A stretch of 60,108 nucleotides of DNA from an uncultured Clostridia bacterium (GTDB lineage: Bacteria > Bacillota > Clostridia > Christensenellales > CAG-917): the NCBI GenBank assembly GCA_947625225.1, contig CANQNQ010000007.1:1-60108 (forward strand), written 5' to 3'. The notes beneath the pieces are model-generated. The model did no database searches. It was not told the origin of the DNA and saw nothing but the letters and a program-made list of their open reading frames with translations. Below, one piece after another: positions 41,521 to 54,700 of the stretch (position 1 is its first letter; every line of letters begins with the position of its first letter). The position numbers and the translations under genes are program-made.

Positions 41521-43286
41521 CAGAACTCCCCTCCTTGGTCGTCAAGCGCGAGAATTTGCTTTTTTATCTCGCCAAGCAGCAGCTCAAATCTATTCATATC
41601 GCTCTCGGGTATATATTTCGCCCTGCCTATCTGCTCTCTTATGGGCAGCTCGAGGATGTCCTCGATATCCACGTTTTTGTCCAGCGCTTCGTTTGCGAGG
41701 CGGTCGAACTCAAGTATGCAGCGCAACATATACTCCTGCTTTTTGAGCGAGGAATAGGTATCCACCTCGTGGAAGGCGTTTTGATGCAGGTAGTCCTCGC
41801 GTATGGACTTTGCGGTCTCCATCGTCAACCTGTTGGCGGGCGATAAGGCGTCCATACCCACAAGGCGCACTATCTCGTTGAGTTGCGCCTCCTCCTGCAA
41901 TATGCGCATGCACGCGCCGCGCAAACTCACCCAATTGTCGCTGACATGCTCGCCGTACCAATCGGACAGCCTGTCCGCATACAGCGAGTAGCTGGTCAGC
42001 CAATCCACCGCGGGGAAATGCCTCTTGTACGCCAACGACGCGCTGAGGCCCCAGAACACCTTGACTATCCTCAGCGTAGCCTGTGACACGGGCTCGGACA
42101 GGTCGCCGCCGGGAGGCGAGACCGCGCCGATTGCCGTTATCGCGCCCTCCGTGTCGGGCTGCCCCAACACCTTGACCTTGCCCGCGCGCTCGTAAAACTC
42201 CGCCAGACGGGAACTGAGATATGCGGGATAGCCTTCCTCGCCGGGCATTTCCTCAAGACGGCCGGACATCTCTCTGAGCGCTTCAGCCCAACGCGACGTG
42301 GAGTCCGCCATGATAGCCACCGAGTAGCCCATATCCCTGAAATATTCCGCGATGGTGATGCCCGTGTATATTGACGCTTCGCGCGCCGCGACGGGCATAT
42401 CCGACGTGTTTGCAATAAGCACCGTGCGCTTCATAAGCGGCTGGCCGCTGCGCGGGTCGGTAAGCGCGGGGAACTCGTTGAGGACGTCCGTCATCTCGTT
42501 GCCGCGTTCGCCGCAGCCAACGTACACGATTATGTCCGCGTCCGCCCACTTTGCCAGCTGATGTTGCACGACTGTCTTGCCGCTTCCGAAGGGGCCGGGG
42601 ACCGCCGCCACGCCGCCCTTTGCGATGGGGAACAGTGTGTCTATGACGCGCTGCCCCGTGATGAGCGGCTCGACGGGCGCCATCTTTTCAAGATAGGGTC
42701 TGCCGCGACGCACGGGCCACTTTTGCAGCATGGTGAGCTGTCTGTCGCCGTCCGCGCACGCGACGACCGCCACGGTCTCGTCCACCGTGAACGCGCCGCT
42801 CTTTATTTCCTTCACGGCGCCTTCCACTCCGTTTGGCACCATGATCTTATGCAAGATAAGTTCGTTTTCCTGCACCGTACCAAGCACGGCGCCCGCGGAC
42901 ACTCTTGTCCCCGCGCTGACGCAAGGCTTGAACTCCCACTTCTTCTCGTGGTCGACTGCAGGCAGGTATACGCCGCGCTCTATGCGGTCGCCCGCCATTT
43001 CCCTCAGCCTGGACAGAGGGCGCTGGATGCCGTCGTATATACCCTCAATAAGTCCCGGAGCCAGCTCTACGGACAGCGGTTCGCCCGTGGAATACACACC
43101 CTCGCCGGGGCCGAGTCCACTGGTTTCCTCGTAGACCTGAATGGAGGCGCGGTCGCCTCTGAGCTCGATTATCTCGCCGATCAGCTTTTTGTCGCTGACG
43201 TGTACGACGTCGTACATTTTGCTGTCCGCCATACCCTCCGCGATGATCAACGGTCCGGAAACTTTAACTATTTTCCCTGTTTTCAT
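41520..43286 (-). CDS. ntpA: V-type ATPase catalytic subunit A
   Basis: A 588-residue catalytic subunit. The P-loop GPFGSGKTV is near residue 232; the family's extra non-homologous insert (about 110-190) precedes it, and [29 protein letters not shown] is the classic central signature. It hydrolyses or makes ATP in the A3B3 ring. The start overlaps subunit F by four bases. Confidence 0.96.
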   Translation of the reverse strand: MKTGKIVKVSGPLIIAEGMADSKMYDVVHVSDKKLIGEIIELRGDRASIQVYEETSGLGPGEGVYSTGEPLSVELAPGLIEGIYDGIQRPLSRLREMAGDRIERGVYLPAVDHEKKWEFKPCVSAGTRVSAGAVLGTVQENELILHKIMVPNGVEGAVKEIKSGAFTVDETVAVVACADGDRQLTMLQKWPVRRGRPYLEKMAPVEPLITGQRVIDTLFPIAKGGVAAVPGPFGSGKTVVQHQLAKWADADIIVYVGCGERGNEMTDVLNEFPALTDPRSGQPLMKRTVLIANTSDMPVAAREASIYTGITIAEYFRDMGYSVAIMADSTSRWAEALREMSGRLEEMPGEEGYPAYLSSRLAEFYERAGKVKVLGQPDTEGAITAIGAVSPPGGDLSEPVSQATLRIVKVFWGLSASLAYKRHFPAVDWLTSYSLYADRLSDWYGEHVSDNWVSLRGACMRILQEEAQLNEIVRLVGMDALSPANRLTMETAKSIREDYLHQNAFHEVDTYSSLKKQEYMLRCILEFDRLANEALDKNVDIEDILELPIREQIGRAKYIPESDMNRFELLLGEIKKQILALDDQGGEF

Positions 43287-43615
43287 TGTTTGTCCTCTTT
43301 GTTGAATAAGATATCTGCGCCTATTGCCTTTTCCACATTTGCGCGAATGCCGCTCACGCCAAGCCCCATGCCGCCCTCCGCGGACGGGATGGGCACCACG
43401 ACGGGATACGCCCTCGCCTTGTAACGTTTGAGATACATCTCGGCCCAGATCGCCACCTGCTCGGTGACAAATATAACGGAATGCGTACGCGCAAGCGCGT
43501 GCACCCTTTCCTTTGCTTCCTCCTCGTCGGAAACGGGAAAGACGTCCACGCCGATCGCCTTGAATGCAAGCACCGAATCCTTGTCGCCGACCACGGCGAT
43601 CAACCCATCACGCAT
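43283..43615 (-). CDS. ntpG: V-type ATPase subunit F
   Basis: A 110-residue subunit F (NtpG in Enterococcus naming): [20 protein letters not shown], an alpha/beta head that sits on subunit D, with VIFVTEQVA and [11 protein letters not shown] in the second half. The start is set at MRDGLIA (43615), where the family begins. It overlaps subunit C by eight bases upstream and subunit A by four downstream. Confidence 0.92.
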   Translation of the reverse strand: MRDGLIAVVGDKDSVLAFKAIGVDVFPVSDEEEAKERVHALARTHSVIFVTEQVAIWAEMYLKRYKARAYPVVVPIPSAEGGMGLGVSGIRANVEKAIGADILFNKEDKQ

Positions 43616-44567
43616 ACAGATCACGCATCCTTTCTCTGATTATTTCAGGCTTAACGCCGTTTTTGACGCCCGAAATTATAAGTTTTGCTACCTTTATCTC
43701 GGTGCATCTTGACAGATAGTAACATACAATGGGCGCCTCCGAAAACATGTCGTCCCTCTCGGCGCGCCACATCCTTAGCAGCGCGTTGTCCGCGGCGACC
43801 TCGTATGCGGCAAATTTGCCGTCGTCAAGCGCCTTTGCCGCTATGTCGTAGTACGCAGTGCCCTTCAGCCTGTCCTTCAACTGCTCGTCCGTCGCCTCAT
43901 ACAGCGCGTCGAGGCCCTTAAGCTCGCCAACGCCGAGCAAGCTTTCCTGCACAAACTGTTTGCTCAGCCCCAACTTGCGCGCGCGCATGAGCGTCAGCAA
44001 GTCCGCAAAGTCCGCCTTGCGGGTGAAGTACTGTCTCATCAGCTTGTTCTGCTTCTTTATGGAGGCAAAGATGCACTCGTACATCTTTTTGTCCGTCAGC
44101 GAGTCCACGTAGTGAGGCGTCACGTTTGCGCCCTTAAGCACGCCCACGATGACGTCCTTGAAGTAAGGCGGCAATTTCTCCTCGTCCTCTTCCGCGATCC
44201 AACCCTTTATGCTATCCGCGCCGTAAAGCCCCTCGTAGGGGACGTTTGTCGAGTCCTTGCCCGTCAGTTTTGCCTTGAGCAGCGCCTTAAGCGCGAGGAA
44301 ATCGTACTGCAGCAAAAACGCGTTCAGCGCGCCGTCCACGTTGAACTCGTTGAGGAATGCCACGGTCTTTTGTTCCTCGTATTCAAACACGCTGTCAAAG
44401 TCGCAATTGTCCACGCTTATCCCCGCGGCAAAGCCCATGTCCAGCAACGTCCTGAACGCCGCGTCGAGAGACTCGCATTCGCTCAGCCTCAACATAGACT
44501 GAGTGGACAGGAGTTTCACTTCCATGGACTTTATGCGTGCATTTTGATAGATAAACTTGTCAGACAT
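43608..44567 (-). CDS. ntpC: V-type ATPase subunit C (rotor adaptor)
   Basis: A 319-residue subunit C/d, the helical funnel joining the membrane rotor to the stalk. It begins FIYQNARIKSMEVKLLSTQSMLRL and ends with SRCTEIKVAKLIISGVKNG, both conserved in the family. It is placed between subunits E and F as in Enterococcus. Confidence 0.9.
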   Translation of the reverse strand: MSDKFIYQNARIKSMEVKLLSTQSMLRLSECESLDAAFRTLLDMGFAAGISVDNCDFDSVFEYEEQKTVAFLNEFNVDGALNAFLLQYDFLALKALLKAKLTGKDSTNVPYEGLYGADSIKGWIAEEDEEKLPPYFKDVIVGVLKGANVTPHYVDSLTDKKMYECIFASIKKQNKLMRQYFTRKADFADLLTLMRARKLGLSKQFVQESLLGVGELKGLDALYEATDEQLKDRLKGTAYYDIAAKALDDGKFAAYEVAADNALLRMWRAERDDMFSEAPIVCYYLSRCTEIKVAKLIISGVKNGVKPEIIRERMRDLYA

Positions 44568-44573
44568 ACGTTT

Positions 44574-45149
44574 TCAGCCGAAAATTTCCTTGGCGATATC
44601 CGCCTCCAGGGACTCGCGCAGCATGGCGACTTCCACCTCGAATGTGAGGTTTTTGTCCACGCCGCCGCCGCTTATTATCATGCCGCCCGCAAAGGCGCCG
44701 TACTGCTTGGACAGGGTGAGGGATATGCCGCGCTTCGCCGCGTGATCCGCCACGTCCTTTGCCGTAAGCACGTCCTTTGCCGCCGCCGACAGAGTGACCG
44801 TGTCGCCGTCCTCCGCGCTGTCAAGCATAGCCGTCAACACCGCCTTCATCTGCGGCTTGTCCAGCGCCTTGAGCTTGTCAAGCGCGCGCTCGAACACCTT
44901 GTCAAGCACGGTTATCTTTGCCGCGAGCAGCTGCTTTTTGGCGTCAAGCTCCGCAACCGTGCGGGAGCGGGACAATACGTCCTCCGCCAGCTTTTGCGTG
45001 TCGCGCCCACTCTCAAGACGGTATTTGTCGCACTTCTCCTCGGATTCCGCGGTTATCTGCGCGGCAATCTGAGACTGCTCGGCGGTGTACGCGTCCGCTT
45101 TTTCGCGCGCGTCGGACATTATTTTGTCGATTATTGCCTGTTTGCTCAT
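44574..45149 (-). CDS. ntpE: V-type ATPase subunit E
   Basis: A 191-residue peripheral-stalk subunit E. The first 85 residues are a charged coiled coil (DAREKADAYTAEQSQIAAQ and following) that pairs with NtpF; the C-terminal globular part has MIISGGGVDKNLTFEVEVAM. It lies one base downstream of ntpK. Confidence 0.88.
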   Translation of the reverse strand: MSKQAIIDKIMSDAREKADAYTAEQSQIAAQITAESEEKCDKYRLESGRDTQKLAEDVLSRSRTVAELDAKKQLLAAKITVLDKVFERALDKLKALDKPQMKAVLTAMLDSAEDGDTVTLSAAAKDVLTAKDVADHAAKRGISLTLSKQYGAFAGGMIISGGGVDKNLTFEVEVAMLRESLEADIAKEIFG

Positions 45150-45150
45150 A

Positions 45151-47683
<2,533 letters not shown>

Positions 47684-47697
47684 TTCAACGATCATAC

Positions 47698-48036
47698 TTA
47701 AAGCTGAGGCTTATATTTTTCAACCAGCCTTGCCACCACCTCGTCGGCGGCGTCCTCTATCTTTGAATTGTTGTTGTCTATCAGATCCTGAGCTGCCTCG
47801 GCGCCCTTGCGCAAAATAGCTGCGCGTCTGTCGCGCGCCTGCTCCTCCGCCTCATTGAGGGCGTCCTTGCGCTGCTGCTTGCACTGCGCCACGGTATCGG
47901 CATAACGCTTGTCGGCGTCCGCCTGCGCGCCCAGCACGGCGTCCCTGCCCGCTTGAGCGGCGTCCTTGACAAGTTGTTCCGCCGCCGCTTCGGCGTCTCT
48001 GATCTCCACCAAAACGTTGTCTATGCTTTCTCTCAT
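47698..48036 (-). CDS. ntpF: V-type ATPase peripheral-stalk subunit G/H
   Basis: A 112-residue coiled-coil protein, [20 protein letters not shown] onward, rich in Ala, Glu, Lys, Gln. Position and length fit NtpF, which pairs with subunit E. The frame is open much further upstream, but that part is the wrong frame of rpiB; the ATG at 48036 overlaps the rpiB stop by four bases (ATGA), which fixes the start. Confidence 0.85.
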   Translation of the reverse strand: MRESIDNVLVEIRDAEAAAEQLVKDAAQAGRDAVLGAQADADKRYADTVAQCKQQRKDALNEAEEQARDRRAAILRKGAEAAQDLIDNNNSKIEDAADEVVARLVEKYKPQL

Positions 48037-48485
48037 TTGAAATACTCGTCCTCTATGCTGTCTATCATTGCCACTCTGCGGGCGTGCCTGCCGCCCTCGA
48101 ACTCGGCGCAGAACCATGCCTTGACGATGGCTTCCGCCTCGTCGGGAGTTATCACCCTGCCGCCCAGAGCGAGCACGTTGGCGTTGTTGTGACGGCGCGT
48201 GAACTCCGCCATAAAGGTGTTTGTCGCCACCGCCGCGCGTATGCCGCGCACCTTGTTTGCGGCAATGGAGATGCCAATGCCCGTGCCGCACATCACCACG
48301 CCCAGCGCGCAACTGCCGTCGGCGACCGCACGCGCCACCTTCAGCCCAAACTCGGGATAATCCACGGATACGTCCGCGCTGTCGCAGCCCATATCCACAA
48401 TTTCCGCGCCCAGCGCGGTGAGGGTCGCGACGACCCTGTCCTTGAGCACATATCCGCCGTGATCGCAGCCGACTGCGACTTTCAT
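48033..48485 (-). CDS. rpiB: Ribose-5-phosphate isomerase B
   Basis: A 150-residue RpiB/LacAB-type isomerase: MKVAVGCDHGGYVLKDRV, ADVSVDYPEFG, MCGTGIGISIAANKVRGIRAA (the Cys is the catalytic base) and TRRHNNANVLALGGRVI. It interconverts ribose 5-phosphate and ribulose 5-phosphate; a relative acting on allose or sulfosugar phosphates cannot be excluded. It is the first gene of the V-ATPase transcription unit, translationally coupled to ntpF. GGAGGAG precedes the ATG. Confidence 0.93.
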   Translation of the reverse strand: MKVAVGCDHGGYVLKDRVVATLTALGAEIVDMGCDSADVSVDYPEFGLKVARAVADGSCALGVVMCGTGIGISIAANKVRGIRAAVATNTFMAEFTRRHNNANVLALGGRVITPDEAEAIVKAWFCAEFEGGRHARRVAMIDSIEDEYFK

Positions 48486-48521
48486 AAGCTCCTCCGGGTG
48501 GGCATTTTGCCACATATATTG

Positions 48522-48550
48522 ATTATACACCCAAATGAGCGAGTATGCAA
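48522..48550 (-). promoter_or_regulatory. Promoter of the rpiB-V-ATPase operon
   Basis: TTGCAT (48545-48550), 17 bases, TATAAT (48522-48527) on the minus strand, about 30 bases upstream of the rpiB start region. TTAGTTGC and GCAACTAA upstream (about 48565-48600) form an eight-pair inverted repeat that might be a regulator site. Confidence 0.82.
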
Positions 48551-48682
48551 GATTTTTTAGTTGCAGCGCATATAATTTAACCGCGGCAACTAACTCCCCG
48601 CACAAAAAGCTCCTCTGTATGGTCATATTTTTAAGGCGAACGGCAAAAAGTCTGAAAAAAATTTAACATTGCGCATAAAGAA

Positions 48683-48705
48683 GCGCGGCGGATGTTCCGC
48701 CGCGC
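48683..48705 (-). terminator. Terminator of the giant surface-protein gene
   Basis: GCGCGGCGGA-TGT-TCCGCCGCGC, ten perfect GC-rich pairs, located 21 bases beyond the stop codon; on the minus strand it is followed by TTCTTTAT, a modest T run. Confidence 0.78.
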
Positions 48706-48726
48706 CCTCGCGTTTAAGGTTGTTTA

Positions 48727-51700
48727 TCAGAATATTCTGTCGATGTGGTACAGCTTGATCTTCCTCACTATCAGAGTTATGACCAGCCACACCATGAACA
48801 GCAGCACCAGCGCGCCGACCGCGACCAGCGTCCACACAGCCCACATCGGGAAGGGAGCGGGCGCCACGTCGACAAACACTATTGCGCCGAGGAAGTCGGT
48901 GGTGAATGTCAGCACGCCGTCCTTGAACTCGTAGGTGCCCATCGCGCCCTCTGCCGCGCTGCCCGCCTCGCCGGACGCACCCGCAGGCAACAATTTACGC
49001 AAGCTGCCGTCGGGCTGTTGCACGTACACGGCGGTGTTGGCAAGGTCGGACTTGACGTCGGTGGGTATCCTGATGCTGAGCGTCATGGACACGCCGTTTG
49101 TATCGGTGATGATGACGTTGTCGTACTTCAGCGATACGCGCAGCACCGCGGACACGGACGCTTCGTTGTCGATGTGCGGCATAAACTGCTCTATCGCGTG
49201 GTACAGCGCGAGGTCCTCGCCGGTGCCCGTAGACTTCTGCACTCTGCGGACGATAAGTTCGTTTGCGATGATGTTGGAGCCTTCTGCAAACACCAGGCTG
49301 TCCCTCACCTCGCCCTCGTCGTCGGTGGTGGTGAGCGTCGTAGCGGTCAGTTCAAGTATACCGTCCGCGCCGATAAACTCGTAGTTGTCGTAGATGGACG
49401 CGTCGTTGGGCGTGATACGGAAGCTGTACTTGCCCGCGCCCGTGATGTCCGTCTCGGACGACACGTTCTCGCGGAAGAAGTGGACGCCCAGCATGGCGGG
49501 AGTTATCGCGAACTCGCTGCCGGTCAGCGCATGGTTCTCTATGGTGTACTCAATGGGGTACTGCCTGCCGTCGACGTACACGCTTGCCAGTTTGACGACG
49601 CCCGTTGCGCCGCCGTTGACGGTGCTCATCTCGTAGTTGCCCTCAAGTATCGAGATGTCAATGGGCGCCCTGGAGATGGTGACGGTCGCGGTGGTGGATT
49701 CCGCTGCGAAGTTGGAATATTCGCGCTCAAACGCCTCGGTCAGGAACACCGTCACGCGGTAGGTGCCCGCGCCCATAATGCTGTCCACAGACGAGTAGTT
49801 GCCGTCCGCGCCCAGCTTCTCGGCGGTGTATTCTATCATACCCTCCGTAAGCTCATCAAATTCGAATCCTGCAATTTGGTTGAGCAGTTGCACGTAGGAG
49901 CTGCCCAGCACGGGATACTCGCGCACCCTGCCGTTGTAGCTTGCGCTGGCGTTGCGCGCGGTCAGTTGCGGGCTTGCCTTGGTGATGTTGATGCGGATGT
50001 CCACGGGAGAAGTCCACTCGACAGCGTAGTTGTTGGGGTCGTCCGCGTCCACCTTGATGTATCTCTTGACCACCAGCTTGCCGTTGTGCTCGCCAACCAG
50101 CTGCGCGATGTGATCCGCGGAGTCTGCATAGTGCACTTCGTCGCCCTCCAGCAGGCCTGCCAGCACGTGCGGAGTGTGATTTTCGCCGTTGAACACGACG
50201 TCCGTGTTGTCTGACACAACGCTGATGTTGAAGGAATCCGCCGAAGGCAGCACCACATTCAGCGTGGAAGCCGCCGGCTTCATGCTGCCGAAGTCCGCAT
50301 AGAACTTGGAATCTTCCTCACTCAGCGCGTCCACGAAGTGGAATTTATAGTTGGTTATCTCGTCATAGCTGTTGCCCGCGATGACCTTTGCATAGTAGGT
50401 CTTGTTGATGTCGGGATACTTGCCCATCGGGTTGCCTTCGCTGTCCACCCATTGTATGACGGGGCCGATGTCCACGCCGTTCTTATCGATGAACACGTTG
50501 GTGTAAGTCTCCCAAGGAGCGAAGTTGGACGGATTGCCGTTTGCGTCGAAGAAGGTGATGTCAAACTGCGGATCCGCGCCCGCGTATATCTTGGTGAAGC
50601 TTCCGCCCATCGTTGCGACATACAGTTCCATGGGCAGCACTTCGACTTTGATGTTGCCGTCGACGGAGGAGTCGTGGTAGACAAAGTTGAAGTTGGTAGC
50701 ATAGCCGCCGCTGAGCGTGTAGCTTTGGGTCGATTCGCCCGCGTTGGGTCTTGAGGTGGAGTTTTTGAACATTATTGTCGCGACAGGCAGCGATTCGAAG
50801 TTGCCGCCCAGCCTGATGTACTCGCCCTTTGCGCCTTCAAACGCGTCGACATAGCTGCCGAGGTCGTATGCCATATCCTTCAGTTGCTGAATGTATGCGG
50901 CGTCGGCATAGTCGGCGTCTTTATACGTTTTGCCCTCCGCAATGGTCGCAAACGCGCCCTCTTCTATCATGTATTTGACGTATTCCTCAAAGCTCATATA
51001 GAAGCTTGCGCCGTCGTAGGTCACCGCGTGTGTGCCGAGGCTGAAGGTGATGTCCTTGCCTATCTCGGCAACGAGGTCGGCGATGTTGGTGCCGTATGTC
51101 ATCTCTCTGCCGGCGAGGTTTGCCGTCAGGTCGCGCTTGGTGATGGAAGCGGACAGCGTGGCTGTCACCAGCTCCCAGGTCCAGTAGTAGTTGTCGGCGT
51201 CCTTACCTTCTATCTCCGCAAGGTTGAATTGCACGTAGGTGGTGCTGGTGTCCGCGCCGCCGAATTCAGCCGCGACTTTAGCTATATTGACGTCGTCGCC
51301 CTTGACCAAGCCGCTTATGCCGTTTGTGTTGTTGACAATGAAGTCGGTGTCGCGCACGCCGAAGAACTTGGTGGTGCCGTCGTAGGGTTTTACATACGCC
51401 GTGGAGTCGGCCGCCTTGGAGATAGCGGTGCCTCTCAGGAACACCTGCTTTTGCGTGATTTTACCGAAGGAACGCACGTAAGTCATGGCGTCCATGGACT
51501 GCACTGCGTCCACGCCCGAGACGTCTGCCTTGGAGTCTATCGCATAGCCCTCCGTGCCGTTGTACTCGATGTAGCCCACGATGCCGCCGTGCAGTTTGTC
51601 GATCGCGTCGGCATTCTCGTTCGGTTTGGCCGCCAACTCTTCGTAAGCGGTCTTCTCTATCATCTTGTCCGCGACGGGCAGTTCGTAGTAGTACTTGTCA

Positions 51701-54700
51701 ACGCCCTCTTCGGGAGCGGAGCTTGCCACCACTATTTCACCGCCGCCGGAGTATGCGTACAGCGTGGCTGTCTTGTCCGGCTCGGTGGCGGCGTAAGTCA
51801 GTTGATAGTTGACCACGCCCGTCATCGTGTTGCGCAGTGTGGGCGCATATATGGCGCCGAGTTTGGTGTCGGCGATCGCCTTGCCTGCCTCGTCATATTG
51901 TATTGCGCCGCCCACCCTCTTCAGTTGGACATTCTTGTCCTCGAAGTAGGCGCCGTTTCTTATCTGCACGGCGTAAGCGCTGCTCTCGCCTGAGATGAAT
52001 CCGCTTTCATCCACGCCGGCGTTTGCCACACCGCTTCTGACCGCGGCGGAGCCGTCGTAGACCTTTTCGCCAAGATAGCCGTAGGTCTTTATGCCGTTGA
52101 TCACGGTCTCGCTCTCCTCAAGCGCGACGGGTCTTGCAAGGATGTTGCCGTAGTGGCGCACGGTGTAAGGCATCAGCCTGTAGTTGGCAAGCATTGTCGC
52201 CTCGTCCGCGCCGTCCTTGACGTTGTTGACGACAAGCTCGATTCCGCTAAGCGAGATCGCGATGTTGGAGCCGACGTTTGCTCTGACGAAGTTTGCGGTT
52301 GCGGTGATGCTGAAGTTGCCGTTTTTGCTATCGCTCTCGACGATGTCGCCGTCGGACAGGTTGATGGTGACGGTTGCGTTTCTGGTGCCGTCATAGACCT
52401 TGTCGGGGATGACGACGTTGTTTTGCACTATTGCGATGGGCTTTTGCGTGACCGTCAGCGCGTCGAGCAGCTCGTAGGCGTCAACTTCACTGCCGCTTTC
52501 AAGCTTGTCGGCGACTGCCACGTATTCGCTGCCGACATATCTGAAGCCGCTAAGCACGTAGTTGTTGAGGTCGACGCCGTCGGATGTGATGGTCAGGCCG
52601 CTTATCATGACGTTGTGAGCGACCACTGCGCCGTCACGGAACATAACGTTTGCGTTCGCCTCGCCGTTTAGAGACAGCAGGATGGAGGCGCCGCTCAGCG
52701 TCATCTGCGCCAGCTCGTACGCCAGCATCTCGCTGTAGTTGACGGTGGTCAGCGCATTGAGCTCATAGCCAAGCTCCGCCAAGCCGTTGTAGACCATGTC
52801 CGTAAAGGTGATGTTGGGCAGCAGTTTCGCCTTTTTGATGGTCACCTTGGTGACGCCGTCGCCGAACTTCGCCTTGAAGCTGTCGAAGTCGAGGCCGTAG
52901 TTGGCGTCCGCAAAGTTGTAGGCGTCAAAGTTGACATTGTGCGTGCCCGCGTTCTTAGATTCGGCATTGGTCGTGAAGGTCAAGCCGACGGACTGCATGC
53001 TGTCGCCCGTTGCGAGCGCGTCGGCGGCGTATGCGTACACCACTCCGACGGAAGTGGACCCGTTGTAGTCGCGATCGACCGCGGTGACGGATTCGAAGTC
53101 GTCGCCCGTCAACACTTTCTGGTTGACCCTGACGGCGATGTTTCTGATGGTGATGACAAATGCTCCGCTCACAGAGGTGTTATCGATGGTGATATCGGGC
53201 TCGTTGATCCTGTCGGTCGCGTCCGCATTGTTGAGCACGCTGTAGCCGTTTGCGTCGTCCACTTTGAAGGTCAGCTTGATGGTGGTGACGTAGGCGCCCA
53301 CGTTTGTGCTGTAAAGCGGAATGAACTCGTCCAGCGTGACCATGCCCTTATCCAGCGCCTCGAACAGCACCCTCGTGCCGCCCTCGCCCTCGCGGTTGGT
53401 GAGCGTGATGTTGCCAAGCGAGATATCGAAGGTGTTGTCGTATATCTTGACGATGGAGAAGTCCGTCTTATACAGACCTATGCTGCCCGCCATAATATAG
53501 ATATGTTGTAGTTGATAACTATTATCTATATAATATATATAGACGACGATCTCGTTGCCCTCGAATTCCACGGGGGTATCGACATCCGCTGTCATGGAAT
53601 TGGATTCCAACACGTCGTTTTCCTCGCCGGGCGCACCCGTGCCGAGCTGCGGGGCAGTGTTGACGATGGTGCCCAGCACGTAGTTGACCGCCCTGTCGCC
53701 CGCAAGCGCGATGTTGCTTATCTTGATGCCGACGGCGGTCCTGTGCGACGGTACGCCGATATCGGTGTACTCCGAGTCAAAGGTGAGGTACACGGCGGTG
53801 TTCTGGTCGTCGCACACAAGCAGACCTTCTGCAAACAGGTCATACAGCAATGTGCTGCCCCACTTGACCTCCTTGGTACCGTCGTAGGAGCGGTTGATAC
53901 CTCTGAAGAATTTGACGTCGAGGTCAATGACCTTTTTGGTGATCTCGAAGCGCCATTCCTTGTATTCCGTGTCGTCAATGGATATGGTTTGCACAAAGTT
54001 GCCGCCGAACGTGTTGCTCAGCGTTAAGCCGGAAGTATACAAGCCGTAGTACTTGCCTTTGTCGGTGTTGACGACATAGTCCCCGTCGGTCACAAAGTCT
54101 TTGTTTGTGCCCAATTGGTCAAAGTTGCCGTTGCCGGAGTTGAATATCGCCCTGGAGAAGGTGCCTCTGATGGCTGCGTACAGTGTATCGTAGTCATAGT
54201 CGCCCCAGGTCATACCTTTGGAGAATTCCTTTCCTCCGATCTCGGTGATGTCAAACGAGATGACATACTCTTCGTCCGTCTCGCCGTACACCCTGGTGAG
54301 CTTATCAATGGTGGGTTTGACGGTAACGGTGACGGGGGTTATACGCAGCGTGAAGTCGTTTACTGCGACATAGTTTTCAAGCTGCGCGTCGCCGTTGTAG
54401 ACCTTGACGTTTGTCAGCGTGATGGTGTAGTCGCCGACGGAGAGGTACTTGTCGTCCTCTACTTTCTGCATGGTCGCGTCAACAGCCGAGGCTTCCCATT
54501 CGACCCTGTCAAACGTAAAGCCTTCCGCCTCGCTTTGAAGATGTATAGACCCACTGTACTTTTCGTAAGTGAATTCGCTTGCTATCCACTTCTCGCTGCC
54601 GTACGGGATGGTGATCACGTCCGCTGAGACTATGATGGCGTTGCCACTGAGGATAGTGAACGTATACACATGCGGCTCGCCCAGCGTAAACACATAGTTG

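Noticed and set aside
48745..50214. 489-codon plus-strand frame opposite the giant gene, and several similar ones
   Set aside because: The minus strand has a continuous MBG protein with signal peptide and anchor; the opposite frames are His/Arg/Val-rich shadows.
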